Assembly: GCA_947462335.1 (NCBI GenBank)
Contig: OX381707.1
Location: 31,423,618-31,487,617 of the forward strand
Origin: Harmothoe impar
Lineage: Eukaryota > Annelida > Polychaeta > Phyllodocida > Polynoidae
Direction of reading: 5' to 3'
Length of the DNA stretch: 64,000 nucleotides
Positions 44,046 to 56,639 of this stretch are shown here, in pieces. The translations under genes and the position numbers were made by a program. Every line of letters begins with the position of its first letter. Within the stretch, counting starts at the first letter, position 1. A model generated the notes under the pieces. It saw nothing but the letters and a program-made list of their open reading frames with translations, had not been told where the DNA came from and ran no database searches.

Positions 44046-45039
44046 TTGTCTAAAAGCCAAAATAAGCAGAGTGACAAAATAATTACCAGCCAACTTTATT
44101 TTGATAAACTTTAATAATAATAAATGTTCAAACTAAATGGGTACAGTAACCATTGATCAAATCATGACCTGGCAGTTCAGCTAAATATATAATTTGAATC
44201 AACTGAAGGTGTTAACATGAAGAGTTATAAAAAATTTGTAATGATTTGTATAAAGTTACACGGAAGGCATAATAGTCAGTGAGTCAGAGTGATCCTCCTG
44301 GGGTGGTGGCTGCCGGCTGAGTAGAGCCCACCAAGGCTGGCATGCAGCAGGTAATGTCAGGTGACCCAGGTGTGAGGTTAATCCCCAGGTGAGAACATGT
44401 GTTTGTACAAGCTAGCCGTTTTTATCAGTGCAAAAATTAAATAAGCATCGGATAGAACAATAAAAAATGAGAAAGTAATCCAGCACTTAGTATAACGCGT
44501 CAGTTTTATCATGAGACACCGAAAGTCTGGTTCTTTCGGGTGCATAAGACAGTCGGCCGAGAGCTCCAAACCAACCAAAACGTACCAGAGTGCGATCTAT
44601 CTCAGAACGTACCCGACAGGGCAGGGGCCTTCTACACCCCGGCTCTGATGAGCAAGCGACGATTGTACCAGAGTCCTATTCCTCTTTTGAGGTGGGACCA
44701 AATTTGAAAAAAAGAATAAACTCAAAAAAAAAAAGCCTTAAGATTGAAAGAGTTGTAGATGACAATTTTAATGAGGAAGTCGTATTCATTAGTTTACAAA
44801 TAGCCAGTGTAAGTACGCATATGTATAGGAGAGAGACCTTGCTTATTTTCTTATAGGGTTGTAAGATAGTCACATCATGATGCACATCATCATAAACGCA
44901 TCATGATACATTTCAATCTTTTGGTCGTGTAGCAAGAGTCCTAACACTCAGTATACTCATCATGTAGTCCCCCCGCTCAACCTAGAGCAAGAGTTCTCTC
45001 TCTTCTAGACGTTATTGCCCTAAGTAAGTTGCGTTTTTT
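44046..45039. other. Non-coding, no gene seen
   Basis: No recognisable exon. The frame at 44590-44856 (plus) and its neighbours lack recognisable features. Confidence 0.45.
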
Positions 45040-45695
45040 TTTCCTTGTGCAAAACTCAGTTTGCCCAAAAACAAAACAAAAAAATATGTTGACATTGTAA
45101 GTAGACGAACCAGTAGACTCGCCTCTCTGCCCTCTAAGGGCAGAGAGCGAGTCTTACTCTTAAAAAACCCTCCCTCCCCCCTCCCCCCCTCCCCCCCTAT
45201 GCATCTTAAAGAGTGCCCCCCAGAGTGCCCCCCTAAAAAAAAAAGAGCCGCATTTTTTAAAATATTTTTTAGCAAGCTTTCAGCTTGCTTTTTCTTTTTA
45301 AAATTTATTTATCTATAAAAAAATCTCAAGTGACTTATAAATTTGAAATTCGCGCCAACATAGTAGTCACGTGACCCCCTTAAGTAGGTCACTTCCAGTC
45401 ACGTGACCTATTTGAATTTCCCCGCCAAAATGGTGGTCACGTGACCCTCTTAAGTAGGTCACTTCCGGTCATGTGACCTATTTGAATTTCCCGCCCAAAG
45501 GTCACGTGACCGGAAGTAGGTCACTTCCGGTCACGTGACCTATTTGAATTTCCCGCCAAAAGGGAGGCCTCTCATTGGCTGCTTTTGAATTTCCCGCCAA
45601 AAGGGAGGCCTCTGATTGGCTGCACATCGATTGAGTAATAAACAGTACTTAAGCATAGTCCCGTTTCGATACATACTATACTACTAGTATCATGT
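45040..45695. repeat. Promoter-motif-rich dispersed repeat, copy B
   Basis: Shares with copy A the C-rich block with ATGCATCTTAAAG and GTGCCCCCC, multiple GTCACGTGAC palindromes, CTGATTGGCTGC and the end CGATTGAGTAATAAACAGTA with CGATACATACTATACTACTA. It has CCGGAAGT (ETS-type) motifs and lacks the ATGCAAAT octamers of copy A. No protein. Confidence 0.75.
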
Positions 45696-45839
45696 GGTTT
45701 TGTTCAAATTCTGATCATGTAACTGTGGATCTCTAGGCTTCCAGACTAGAATATAAGAAGTTGACTGGGTGAAGGGTTATAGTGTGCCAGGCATATGGCC
45801 CATGCTCATCTACTTTATCCAATGGTGCTAGGGCAGGTA

Positions 45840-47340
45840 CCGCCAGACATCTACCCCCGGAATCTACCCCTGGATATCTACCCACAGACATTTACCCTCA
45901 GACATCTACCCCTGGACATCTACCACCTGAGAATCTACCCCCTAGGACATAAAAGTCCAGAGAATGGTTGTCCTGGGGGTAGAAATGGTTAGGGGGTAAA
46001 AGTCCAGGGGATAGATGTCCAAGGGGTAGATGTGCTAAACATGCTAAACATTACCACAACATTAACACCTGGACTTCTACCCCTGGAAATCTACCCCCTA
46101 GGACTTCCCCCCCCCCCTAGGACTTTCATCCCCTTAGACATCTATCCCCTGGACTTTTACCTCCTTACAACTTCTAACCACTAGGGCATCAATCCCCTTA
46201 AACATCTACCCCCTTTACCCTCTAGGACTTCTACCCCTGGGGACAGCAACCCCCTCCAAATGCTCATGATGAGTCATATCATGTGGAGGGAGTAGATCTC
46301 TCCAGGGACATCCGACATCTATCCCTGGACATCTACCTCCTTGGAATCTACCACCTAGGACTTATATCCCTTTCGGCACCTATCCCCTTAGGACTCTACC
46401 CCCTAGGATATCCACCTGCTTGGACACCTACCCCGGGACATCTGCCCCCTGGACATCTACCCCCTAGGACATCCACCCTCTTGGACATCTACCCCCAAAC
46501 ATCTACCCCCTAGGGCATCCATCCCCTTGGACATCTACCCCCTTTACCTTCTAGGTGTTCTACCCCTGGGGACAATAATATCATGTGGAGGGAGACGATT
46601 TCTCAAGGGACATTGGACATCTACCCCTAGACATCTAGGCCCTGGAAATCTACCCCCTAGGACTTTTATCCCCTTGGATATTGATTCCCTGGGCTTTTAC
46701 CCCCTTAGGATTCTACCTCCTAGGACTCCCACTCCCTTGGACACCTACCCCAGGACAACTTTCCCCTGGGACATCTATTCCCTGGGACATCTACCCCTAG
46801 GACATCCACCCTCTTGGACATCTACCCCCAGACATCTATCCCCTGGACATCTACCCCCTGGGACATCTATCCCCTGGGACATCTACCCTTAGGACATCTA
46901 CCCCTAGGACATCTACCCCTGGACAAAAGTCCAAGGGGGTGGTTCCCAGGGGGTAGATCTCCAGGGGTAGATGCCTGATATCTACCTCTCGCACATGATA
47001 TGACCCAAACATACGGGTATGTGTGTGTGTGGGGGGGTTGATGATCTTAGGAGTAAAGGTCCTAGAGAGTAAAAGGGGTAGATGCCCCAGGGGGTAGATG
47101 TCCAGGGGGTAGATGTCTGAGGTAGGTTTCAAGGCAGGGGATGTCCTAAGGGGTAGAAGTCCTAGGGGATAAAATTCCAAGAGATAGATGCCCATAGGGG
47201 TATAAGTCCCAGGGGGTAGATGTCCTAGGTAGTGGTAGTTGGCCTGGGGTAGATGTCCTAGGGGGTAGACAGTAGGCCCTAGGGTAGATGTCTTGGGGGT
47301 AGATGCCAGGGGGGTACTTGTCCTAACTTATTGTCCTGCT
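45840..47340. repeat. Degenerate GGACATCTACCCCCT array with strand switches
   Basis: Units of ~15-20 bp around GACATCTACCCC. The unit is on the plus strand at 45840-45960, minus at 45960-46040, plus at 46060-46920 and minus at 46920-47340, so large parts are mutually complementary. Frames of 65-121 codons here (for example at 46527-46892) are repeat artefacts. Confidence 0.9.
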
Positions 47341-47549
47341 GTCTCATGATGGACTATATCTATTGGTCAGTGTGACTACTTTAGAGCATGAAAGCATTAA
47401 ATTCATAATCACTTGACTATATATCCCAAATCAGCTCTTTTAATGCATGACTATAGGTTGACTATATGACTAACTTACTATAAACATAGGTGACTAACTT
47501 GGTATAGCCTTTTTTCTACGTTCACGTGACTATAGAAATGTAGTCCGTA
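47341..47549. repeat. GACTATA/ACTAACTT-rich flank
   Basis: Short phrases GTGACTA, GACTATATGACTAAC and GTGACTAAC recur loosely at 47360-47560. No gene. Confidence 0.5.
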
Positions 47550-47921
47550 GTGACTAACATATCCAGGGCTATCATTATCAGTGTAGGCTTTTTTTTTATT
47601 ACATTAAGAATAGCACAGCTTGTTATCTGGTCATATCTTTGGTATGAATTCATTACACTGGTAGTGAGTTTGCAAAGGTATAACGCAGTATTTGATGCTT
47701 GGTTTAATGATGATAAGAGTTATTGTACATCCAATGATGACCATATCCATGTACAATATCTTTATAAAGGAGTTTGTGACTCAGAATGGATGACAGAAAC
47801 ACTTGTAGAGCAAGCTCCTGTCTGTTTCTGTCCACTCATCTTTCTTAAAGGTTTCATTAGCAATAGTCAACTTTGGCCTCCGCATATTCTCACTAAGATA
47901 ATTCTGACAGTAGTTAACTAG
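47550..47921 (+). CDS. Unrecognised ORF with hydrophobic N-terminus (123 codons)
   Basis: Residues ~7-40 form a hydrophobic span (IIISVGFFFI... to ITLVVS), then a polar part with Cys at DKSYCTSND and KGVCDSEW, then PVCFCPLIF. A donor-like AAAGGTATAA occurs after residue ~42. The layout (short tip, span, paired cysteines) resembles exon 1 of the BK-beta-like genes, but no sequence motif is shared, so I do not assign it. It may be chance. Confidence 0.25.
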   Translation: MTNISRAIIISVGFFFITLRIAQLVIWSYLWYEFITLVVSLQRYNAVFDAWFNDDKSYCTSNDDHIHVQYLYKGVCDSEWMTETLVEQAPVCFCPLIFLKGFISNSQLWPPHILTKIILTVVN

Positions 47922-49895
47922 ACAAGTTATCATATTGTTTCTTTTGTGCAATATGAAATTGAAGCTCAGTGTTCCTAGCATGGTTGCAGTTGGTTTAGAT
48001 GAAAGCCTAGCTCGGGCTAATGATCGGTGTGTGAGCTTCAAAAATAAGTCAAGGATGTTTTAAGATACATGAACGTTAGTGCAGGGATCAAAGAGGCACC
48101 AGGCATGCTGCTTTCAGTCACTATGTTGGCAAAATGGGGGGGGGGGGGTTGTTATGTAAACATGTTGACTTCAGGATGGATCATGCATAAGTGTTAAATA
48201 TCATGGGGTATTATATCTTTGTGTAGCCATTTATGTTGAAGGGGGCAAATTAAGTCCCCAGTACAGAATATGTACAACAGCTTGATTCCGACTAAGCAAG
48301 AAATATTCTGACATTGTCTCTTGTTTTCAATCAGTCACCAATAATAAGGACTCTTGAGATACAACCTAGTGTTGTATCTATTCTGGAGGCTGCAGGCAGC
48401 TGCTGTATCAGACACACGTTTCTTTTATCAGACTTTGGGGTAGCATAAAGTGTGTGGGTTGCATCATAAATACTTTCACTAAGTCAATAACTCATCTGTA
48501 ACCAAGTCAGCGCTATCAGTTTGGGAATAGTGCTAGGAGACGGTGCAATAGAAATGGAGACTCGGGGGATGAGGAAACAGATAATGAGGTGAAAAGGAAC
48601 ATGTGGGTGAATAACAAATACGCAAGTAGAAATTTGTGAACCTACAGCATAAGCTTATAGAATGCTCTCCCTTAAAACATATACAGCACAGAGAGAGACA
48701 TTTTCAACAACAAAGAACTATACTACAGTTGGAAGTTGTCGGATGACTGTAACAAGTAAAGCTTCCATGAAAGTTGTCTACTGAGAGAATTGTGTGGCGG
48801 TATTACTTCTAGCTGATCCATTACATAGAGGCGGCTAAATGGATCAAGATTTTGTCATCACTTCATCATGCAACTCCTCTTCATCATTGACCGCTTACCA
48901 AAGTATTTCCTTTCAGTCTTTCTGTCCCTTGTTTCTTTTCATGATTTGTGTGAGTTTCTGACATAACGTCTTTTGACTATCGACAAGTTTTTACTCCATT
49001 TCTATGGTATACCATGCCTGTCTTTGCTAATGAAGTTTATTCCCAGTGAAATAGGGCAAGCTTGGGTGAGCTGTGGGCATTACCCAAACCAATCCAATAG
49101 GGTAAGCTTGCATATGCCTACAACACGTCCAAGCTTGCCCTGGTTTGCTGGGAATTTTTAACAAAAATATAATGAAAAGAAGATGTCTGAACAATTTCGA
49201 GTAGGCGAAAGTCTTCTGTCAACCTCGCTAGGTAGAGGGAGTAGTGGCTGTAGTGCTGAGTGAATAGGTCTATAACGTGCAGCATGCCCAGGTTACCCAC
49301 AGTTTTAAGTCATCTTCACCCTTTAATGTGACTTTTCAAAAGATCCCCCTCTAACTTTCTGTCTGGAGGTGCATTAGGGATCTGAAAGTTCTAACATGGT
49401 GCATCAAACACAATAGAGATTCAAAGAGGCCCTGCATATAACATTTTATATCATTTTTCTCAACCAAAGGAATATTTCAGAGAAATATGCAGCTATGAAA
49501 GGCCTGCACTCCTGTCTGAGTCTGTGACTGTAGATGGATGTGCGCAGGGTATGGGGGTGAGTGGGCGGACATGTTGTGGGGGAGGGCCAGATGATGTATG
49601 GGTGCTTTACATCATTAGGACATGGTTTGTATATATCACTGTAATCAGAATTAGAATAAAGGCTGGTAAAAATAAATACATTGACATATGATGAGACTTT
49701 CCCTGCAGAGTGAGGAACAATTCTTAACCACTGCATACTTTTTTTAAATAACCATTCTTTCACAGGGATAGCCCCCAAATATAGTGTGCACTTGATTCAA
49801 GTATACATCAGTGTCAAGAGAATACAATCTATATAGGGAGCAGTACTTACCTCAATCATTGCATGTGTAGTTGAACAGAGACTACTTCTGCCCCT
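47922..49895. other. Non-coding, no gene seen
   Basis: Contains a G-run with GTTGTTAT (about 48135-48155), probably a fragment of the TTA MITE family, and no recognisable exon. Confidence 0.4.
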
Positions 49896-49897
49896 CT

Positions 49898-49955
49898 TGT
49901 TACCTTGTCACCTTGTCACCTTGTCACCTTGTCACCTTGTCACCTTGTCACCTTG
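49898..49955. repeat. 10-bp tandem repeat, ~6 units
   Basis: CACCTTGTCACCTTGTCACC pattern; exact decamers. Confidence 0.95.
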
Positions 49956-50224
49956 CATTAGGTGGTTTAGTTCTTAGAATGAAAAATTATTGTGAAAGGC
50001 GAGAATACATTTTGACATCACAAGGAGTATTTTGACACATTCCTTGAAAGAAACTGACACATTCAATTCATATCTGATTCTGTTAGAGATGAGGTTTGTT
50101 TTACAGTCTACTCTAAGCTTGGTGCTGGCAGAGACAAATTGGCGTATCATGGAAGTGTCCCACCAGAAATGTGAAAGAAGTTCACAACCAGCAACTGCTT
50201 GTAGGTTATGGCACTAAAACATTG

Positions 50225-50490
50225 CAAACTGGAGACATTGTTAGGATATTTCAACACTGTATAAGACTGCTAGTACATAGTGTTGAACCATTATAGTGAT
50301 GTCCTTGTACCTAGTGGTGAACTATTGTAGTGATGTCCTGGTGCCAAGTGGTGAAGCATTACAGGGATATCTACATGCCTAGTGCCAAAACTTTGTATTC
50401 ATGTTTTAGTTTTTACTGGTGAAGCTTTGCAGTCAAGTCTTAGTGCCTAGTATAATAGAACATTGAACTGATATCATAGTGCTTAGTTGT
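50225..50490. repeat. Degenerate ~45-60-bp repeats
   Basis: Phrases like AGTGGTGAACTATTGTAGTG and GATGTCCTGGTGCC recur about five times with increasing divergence. Confidence 0.6.
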
Positions 50491-50598
50491 AAAATGCCAG
50501 GACTGATCCGGCCGAGCTGATACACCTTTGAGAGGTATAGCATGATGATGCATAATGGTACATCACCAGAATTGTACTGATATTGGAGTGCCTGGTGC

Positions 50599-51121
50599 TA
50601 ACTAAGATGCATGAGACCTTTCTCATACATAAGTGGGATAAACTACTTTTGTAGGGTAAGAGATGAATATTACTTTCATATGCCAATAAATCTATCAGGT
50701 TGGTGTTGTGTTACATTTGAGAGGAATATTAAGCTAAACTGGTGTCTGCTATTACCAATATAGGGGGTAAAGAAAAGGTTGGTTGAAACTAATCAAGTGA
50801 GTTGCTGGAGTGAGTCCCAGATTAAGCCGACGTATTTACATGTCGAAGTACACTGTTAGATGTAAGTAGTGTTCCTGTACAGCGAATTCTGGGGGCAACT
50901 TTGGTTCCAGTAGTCAGCTCATGTATATTTACAGCACATATAGTGTACAGTAACGGCAAAATCTACTGTTACTGTACAGCAGAATTAATTGTAAAACCAT
51001 ATTGGTAATTGGTATCCACTCATGGACATGCTGTTGCAGCATTGTGTTAAATAAGATGCATGAGACCTTTCTCATACATAAGTGGGATGAACTACTTTTG
51101 TAGGGTAATAGATGAATATCA
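50599..51121. repeat. Direct repeat, ~75 bp at ~447-bp spacing
   Basis: AAGATGCATGAGACCTTTCT through TTTTGTAGGGTAA at 50610-50678 recurs at 51054-51122 almost unchanged. Between them lies copy 2 of the 65-bp dispersed repeat (50848-50913), so the pair may flank or derive from a larger element. Confidence 0.85.
50848..50913 (+). repeat. ~65-bp dispersed repeat, copy 2
   Basis: Matches 21274-21338. It is followed by ATTTACAGCA and CTACTGTTACTGTACAG motifs. Confidence 0.8.
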
Positions 51122-51122
51122 G

Positions 51123-52900
51123 AAGCATGTGGTGATTTGACCTTTTTACTTTTTGAGATACTATCCAACATTTGCACTTTTTTTTCATCAAATCTATACC
51201 TTAATGACAATTGAATAGGGGGCACTGTTTGACTGACTCTAGTTTGCCTTACTTTCCCTGGCATTGCAGTCCATTTGTTTTCCAAAATGGAGGTGATGTA
51301 AACCCAGGTTTCTCAGATAATATTCATTCTTAGGAATCCTAGGTCAATCCCCTTAATGTCTGGTTCAATATGGCAGTAAGAATGCATTGAATCCAAAGGG
51401 AGAGTGTCTACACGGGAGAATGAGATCGATTTTCTCCATTGGGATATAGTGAAAGGCACTGCTAGGATATAAGCCCCTAAAGCGTGGAGGTGGCATCTTG
51501 GCACCTGATACATGAGGTGGTGCACCAAGCTGGCAGTTGTGGGCGTCTAATCAAATTCCTCAGAACTCATTCGTTCCCAATGTGTTGGAGAAGTCAGATG
51601 AGTGAGTGCTGGACTAAAGGTCAGCCCCAGGCTGGGAGGAGATCTTACTTCACACCTAGTTAGCATATATACATATATATATCAGATGGAATCCTCTCCC
51701 CCTTCAGCAGAACACGATGCGTGAACTAGAAGTAAGACATACTGTTATGTGCATCACAATCTCCTGTAACATGTTTCATGAAACATGTCTAGCCCTATCA
51801 TGTCAATAGTATCTATCAAACAGCATCATTCAAGCTAAGGGGCTAGAGTCCCGGTGAGAGGCCTGGTAAGTGTCTGCAGTGGTGCCCTCTGGTGTGAAGT
51901 CTGGATGATGCATGGATGCCGCTAATGCCTCAGGATGTAATTACAGTGTCTGGTGATTTTAGCCTGTGTCCAGGAAGGGAAACCAGAGAAGGCTGCTGAT
52001 AGGTGTAGGGAATCTTGGGGAAATAGCTTAGGGCAGTCCCAGAGAAAGTTCTCTTTTCACCTGAATGCTCAAATGAGCTTTTATTTCTTCAGCTAATCTA
52101 AGATCACTGCCATGGCAGCGCTTCCCTCTGACAATCCATTATGTGCTATATTGGTCATCATCTAAGAAAGAGGGAGATTGTTTGTGGATTTGTTTGGGGG
52201 AGGGGTGAAAAATGCTTATCCAAGGGAGGGAGTCTTAACAGCTGTTTCTGTTTTATACAATTGTGCACAATTTTATTCTAGCCATTTAAAGTCTACTGTA
52301 AAAGATTTCAGGGTCCGATGGATCCCCTTTCTGTGCTTTTACTTCCCAAATAACCATTGGACTGTTCCCCATCTCCTAGGAATTAGAATTTGAAAAAAAA
52401 AGTCGGATGTAGCCCCTTTAGCAACATTGTCAGATGAGTCTGAAATCCCCAGCAGCCAAACAAGATTCCTATTACCCGCAGCAAATGGGTCTCACCATTT
52501 GGGGCTTTTACATCCCACATGCAGTTAGGGATGCAGAAAATGAAAGAGGAAGGTAGGAGGATTGATTCCTGGAACAGCATTAGTACCAAACTGCTTTACA
52601 CGCCTTCATAAAGCAGAAGAAAGGATATCAGTGTAGTTCCAGAACTCCCAGTGACATGACATTGATTCTGCTCTGCCATCTTGTAGATGTTTAGGATATG
52701 ATATGAATTACCTGTGTGATGTGGTATGTAGCACCTTTAGTCTAAGTATTTATTTCAGCACTCAATGCTCATTGGTTGAGGACCACTACCAAACATCATT
52801 TAAAGGCAAGCAATAGTTGTGGTTACTGAACAGGATAGAGAGAAAGGGAAGACTGCCCAGCAGCCATTCAGAGACTGGACGATGGAGCAAGGAAAGGTGG
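51123..52900. other. Non-coding, no gene seen
   Basis: No exon, RNA gene or clear repeat recognised; the short frames have no recognisable content. Confidence 0.4.
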
Positions 52901-52919
52901 TATGTCAGTAATCGGATAT

Positions 52920-53100
52920 CCTGACATCCTGTTGTCCCCCCACGCAGGTTGAAATTGAGCGGGGCCGATCCCTTTGAGGAACAGTAACATGCAGGATTTT
53001 TCACAATTTTCTTTTGGTCCTCCCCTGAAGGGGTCCACATTTTTTTGCCCCCCCCCAATCCTCCATCCCCCTTTGTTATAAAATGACCATTTATTAGAGT
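52920..53100. repeat. Degraded copy of the TTA MITE family
   Basis: Contains CAGGTTGAAATTGAGCRSGGCC and TTTTGGTCC blocks as in 19863-20169, with the right end TTGTTATAAAATGACCATTT. Confidence 0.7.
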
Positions 53101-53992
53101 ACTTTTGCCAATAAGTGAGGCACCTAATTGCAACAAGGAGTGGGGTGTGACCTACAATGGCAGTAATGAGATATGCCCCACATGTGGTACATCTAATTAA
53201 GCCAGAAAACTGATTGTGGTGTTAGAGCAGCCAATGTCATCCACCATGAACAGAACTGATGTACACAGTTAAAGTCATTAGTCAGACAGAGGCTAAAATA
53301 TGGCGTAATTTGAAAATGATTTACCCATGTCAGTCAAAGTATGTTGCTGAGAGTTTTACGCAATACTTATGTGACCTGGATGTTGAAGAGGAAATGGCCT
53401 CATTCTGATGAATAAGCTCAATATCTATGTGTACTATTGGAGCAGCATAGGACAGGATGATGATCAGGTGATGAATACAGCCACAATATAATGAACACTG
53501 CAGTGTGTTCACAACTCACACTGAGCCCCGGGGCCAGGGTTCTAATGTGATTTCCCAGAGGTGAGACTGCAGATGGTTTTATTATATATCCATATTTGAT
53601 AGTGTGCCTGTGATTAGTTTATAACAGTATTGACATTCAATTTTTATCATTCACTATAACACAGCTATGATTGTCTGTCATGATGTTGTTTTTCTATGGT
53701 GGACAGATTCTCCCAAAATATCAAATTGCCAATATTGTTAAGGAGTGTTGGTGTTGGCATTATAGAAGATCTATTAGCTAAACCTAGTGTGGAGACATCC
53801 CCGTCCACTCACCCATGTCCCAAATACACTCCAGAGAGTCTGACACATGACCCTGGATGAACACAATTAAAGCCATTAGTTAAACAGGACCTACAGCCTC
53901 ATTCTTAATTACCCCAGTGGCTGCTCTCATCCTGTTGCTGCCATCTTGAATTTTCGAGTACAGAGAAAGGATGTTTAGTTAGCTAAGGGCCA
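53101..53992. other. Non-coding, no gene seen
   Basis: No recognisable feature. Confidence 0.4.
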
Positions 53993-54234
53993 ATGCAACT
54001 AAGGCTCACGACTTGGATCGTAACAATTGGATCGTCTTTGACCGGGTGACGTCTTTAACAGGGTGACGTCTTTGACCGGGTGACGTCTTTGACTGGGTGA
54101 CGTCTTTGACCGGGTGACGTCTTTGACTGGGTGACGTCTTTGACCGGGTGACGTCAAAAGGTCAAAGATGTCACCCGGTCAAAGACGATCCAATTGTTAC
54201 GATCCAAGTCGTGAGACTGAGCCTTAGTTGCATT
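53993..54234. mobile_element. Foldback MITE, GGCTGTGTCTCACGA family, copy 2
   Basis: ATGCAACTAAGGCTCACGAC and GGATCGTAACAATTGGATCG are inverted at the right end, where four extra bases (GTCT) appear. The left arm carries about seven 18-bp GTCTTTGACYGGGTGAC units, the right arm only one or two, so the arrays changed after insertion. Confidence 0.87.
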
Positions 54235-55262
54235 TCAAGAAGCCATACCCTTTCTGCACTTCCATGTGTCAATAGGTGTCGGGTGCCTCAGCAAGTCTCT
54301 GTAGCACACACAGGGTAGACCTTGACATTTCCTTGAGTCCCACTTGACCTTTCTATGGCCTGTCAGTGCTCATTATTCCTGCAGGAGTGAAGCATAATGT
54401 CGTCCCTTTCATGAGGGCTCTTCCATTCTCCCTTCCATGTCCTGGTATTCAGTTCTGCTTAATGAAGCATAGGGATATTGCTATGAAAAGCTTAGCCTTT
54501 GTCCTCATGAATTACTACATTAATTACCACTAGCCAGTCTGAGCCTATGCATGTAAATCCTGATGACTAACATGTTGAGGTCTAGACTGTGGTGAAGTAA
54601 CACATTTTGTTCTTTGAATTATCATGTACATTGTTGATTTTTGGGAGTAATTCTACCATGTAGACTTTGTATGATAAATGACATGCCAGTGGTGCATTCA
54701 TGCATCACGAGAATTTGAAGGGCATGGAGCATTGATGTACTGTACGGTATCACAAGCCATTAACAGCAGCTACCACCTTGGTACGATGTGTCATCTTACC
54801 TTATCACAGCTCACTTTCACTCCCACACATTGTGGTGTCCTTCATAATTATGGCCTTTGGTATAAAGGCTGTAATTTTACTATGAAGCACTTGTTATGTC
54901 AATTCCTCAGACACCACTTCCTCATACACATCTTCTGTATTTACACATTTCCTAAAAATATCATAACAAGCTTGTGTGAAGTGCTAGATATCCATTTCAG
55001 ATTCATTTTGATTCTCAATATCAATTAGTTAAATGCTCAATATCAATAGTCAGAAATGACAATGCAATTTGACTTGGCTGGTATCAGTATTAGATAGGTT
55101 GCGCTACTGCCTGCGATCACTAATTCTGCGAAGGCAAATACTGCTGTCCCAGATTATGAGCTGAATGGCTGGAAACTGCTTCCAGTCCATTAATGATCAT
55201 CTAAATGACTGATGCAGCCATTAGCTGGAATTCTTTAATTCTCACGAAATGTCATTACCTGC
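54235..55262. other. Non-coding, no gene seen
   Basis: The 116-codon plus frame at 54678-55028 (Cys/His-rich by chance) shows no recognisable family. Confidence 0.4.
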
Positions 55263-55263
55263 A

Positions 55264-55526
55264 GGCTGTGTCTCACGAGTTCTGGCCAATGTAAACATCT
55301 TTGACTGGGTGCCAGCTTTGACCGGGTGCCAGCATTGACTGGCCACCTTAAAAAATAAGATTAAAATAAAAATTCTTCTTTGATATGTAAGGGATAAAAT
55401 TAAGAAAATGGTGGTGGTTATATCTCAATACATATCTTCACCTGCCCTAACATTTTTCTGTCAGGAGGTCAAAGCTGGCACCCGGTCAAAGCCGTTCACA
55501 TTGGCCCAAAGTGGTGAGACACAGCT
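55264..55526. mobile_element. Foldback MITE, GGCTGTGTCTCACGA family, copy 3
   Basis: GGCTGTGTCTCACGAGTTCT at the left and GTGGTGAGACACAGC at the right; arms carry GGGTGCCAGCTTTGACC units. The centre is AT-rich. Confidence 0.85.
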
Positions 55527-55531
55527 TCATG

Positions 55532-55570
55532 TCTTAACCATGTCTTAACCATGTCTTAACCATGTCTTTA
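55532..55570. repeat. 12-bp tandem repeat, 3 units
   Basis: CATGTCTTAACCATGTCTTA phase, right next to the MITE end. Confidence 0.9.
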
Positions 55571-56639
55571 CAAACTTGGTTTGCCTCTGAATAAAACCAC
55601 TAAGATGCTTTTTTTACCTGGTGCTTTGGGCCAAGAGCCAAAAACTTTCCTGTTAGTGTAAAAAAAAATTTGATCAATATTGAGAACAGTTTCAACAAAG
55701 TTGATTTTAGGTTATTTAGTCACTGGCATGGCTACCATTACTTAGTAGGAATTGATTGTTGGTGCACAGCTTTACTAAAGCTAGGCAAATATCAAACTAT
55801 ACCACCACCAGTTCAGGTGTAGGTAGTACTTCATTACCAGCTCATAGATGTTCTACAGACATCCTTTGTCAGCTTTACCTTTCTGCTGCCATTAGATGTG
55901 ATGTGCACTTTGTTGTCATGATGTATGACTGCCCTGGTAAGTAACTTCCTACTGCTGCTATTGTGTATCATACCAATCTTTCATGATTCACCGATGCAGT
56001 GCCGATGGGTTCTGCTCCTGTGTTGGTACATCATGCCAACTGATGTTGTCATTCTGCTTCATGCCACCCTTAAAGGGCTAACCACTCTGTAAGGGTACCG
56101 AGGTGTCAATGGGAGGTGTGATTAGTGATGCAACAGACACAGACCTAGCATTAGGCTGACAGAGCCTGCATTAAGCGGTAGCTGCTCCTGGTGTAGTCAC
56201 ACTGGGTGGGACAGGTCTGTGCATGGCAGGGGGAGCACACAGCTGGCATCACCTTGGTTGGAGGTTCTTGCCTTATTGACTCAACTATTCAGATATACGG
56301 TACCACAAGTATTTGCCATTGTCATGTTTCTCTCTTCTTCCTACCTTCGCTCTCATGCTGACCTGTATCTGCCTAACCATCTTATATTTGTCACATAACT
56401 TTAAAATTGTATTAATCAATCATCAGTTAAGGTAACAGCAATACTTATCCAACATTTCAATTATCACAGTACACTGATTTTGATATTCAATATCAACTTT
56501 TGAATATAGAATATATGCATATGCAATTTAGGACTGAGGAGACTACTCTGCACAAAAGGCCGGAACCTCAAATGACGCAGGTTCTAGATAACAGATTACG
56601 AATGGCTCCGAAACCTGTTTAATTCTATTTCGAATCAAC

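Noticed and set aside
45795..47195. Pro/Leu/Tyr-rich open frames
   Set aside because: Translation of the CTACCCC array on either strand; no start, splice or composition evidence.
47550..47921. Third BK-beta-like gene
   Set aside because: Only the general layout is similar; none of the CSYxxC, WP or CVQ motifs were found, so kept only as an unassigned ORF.
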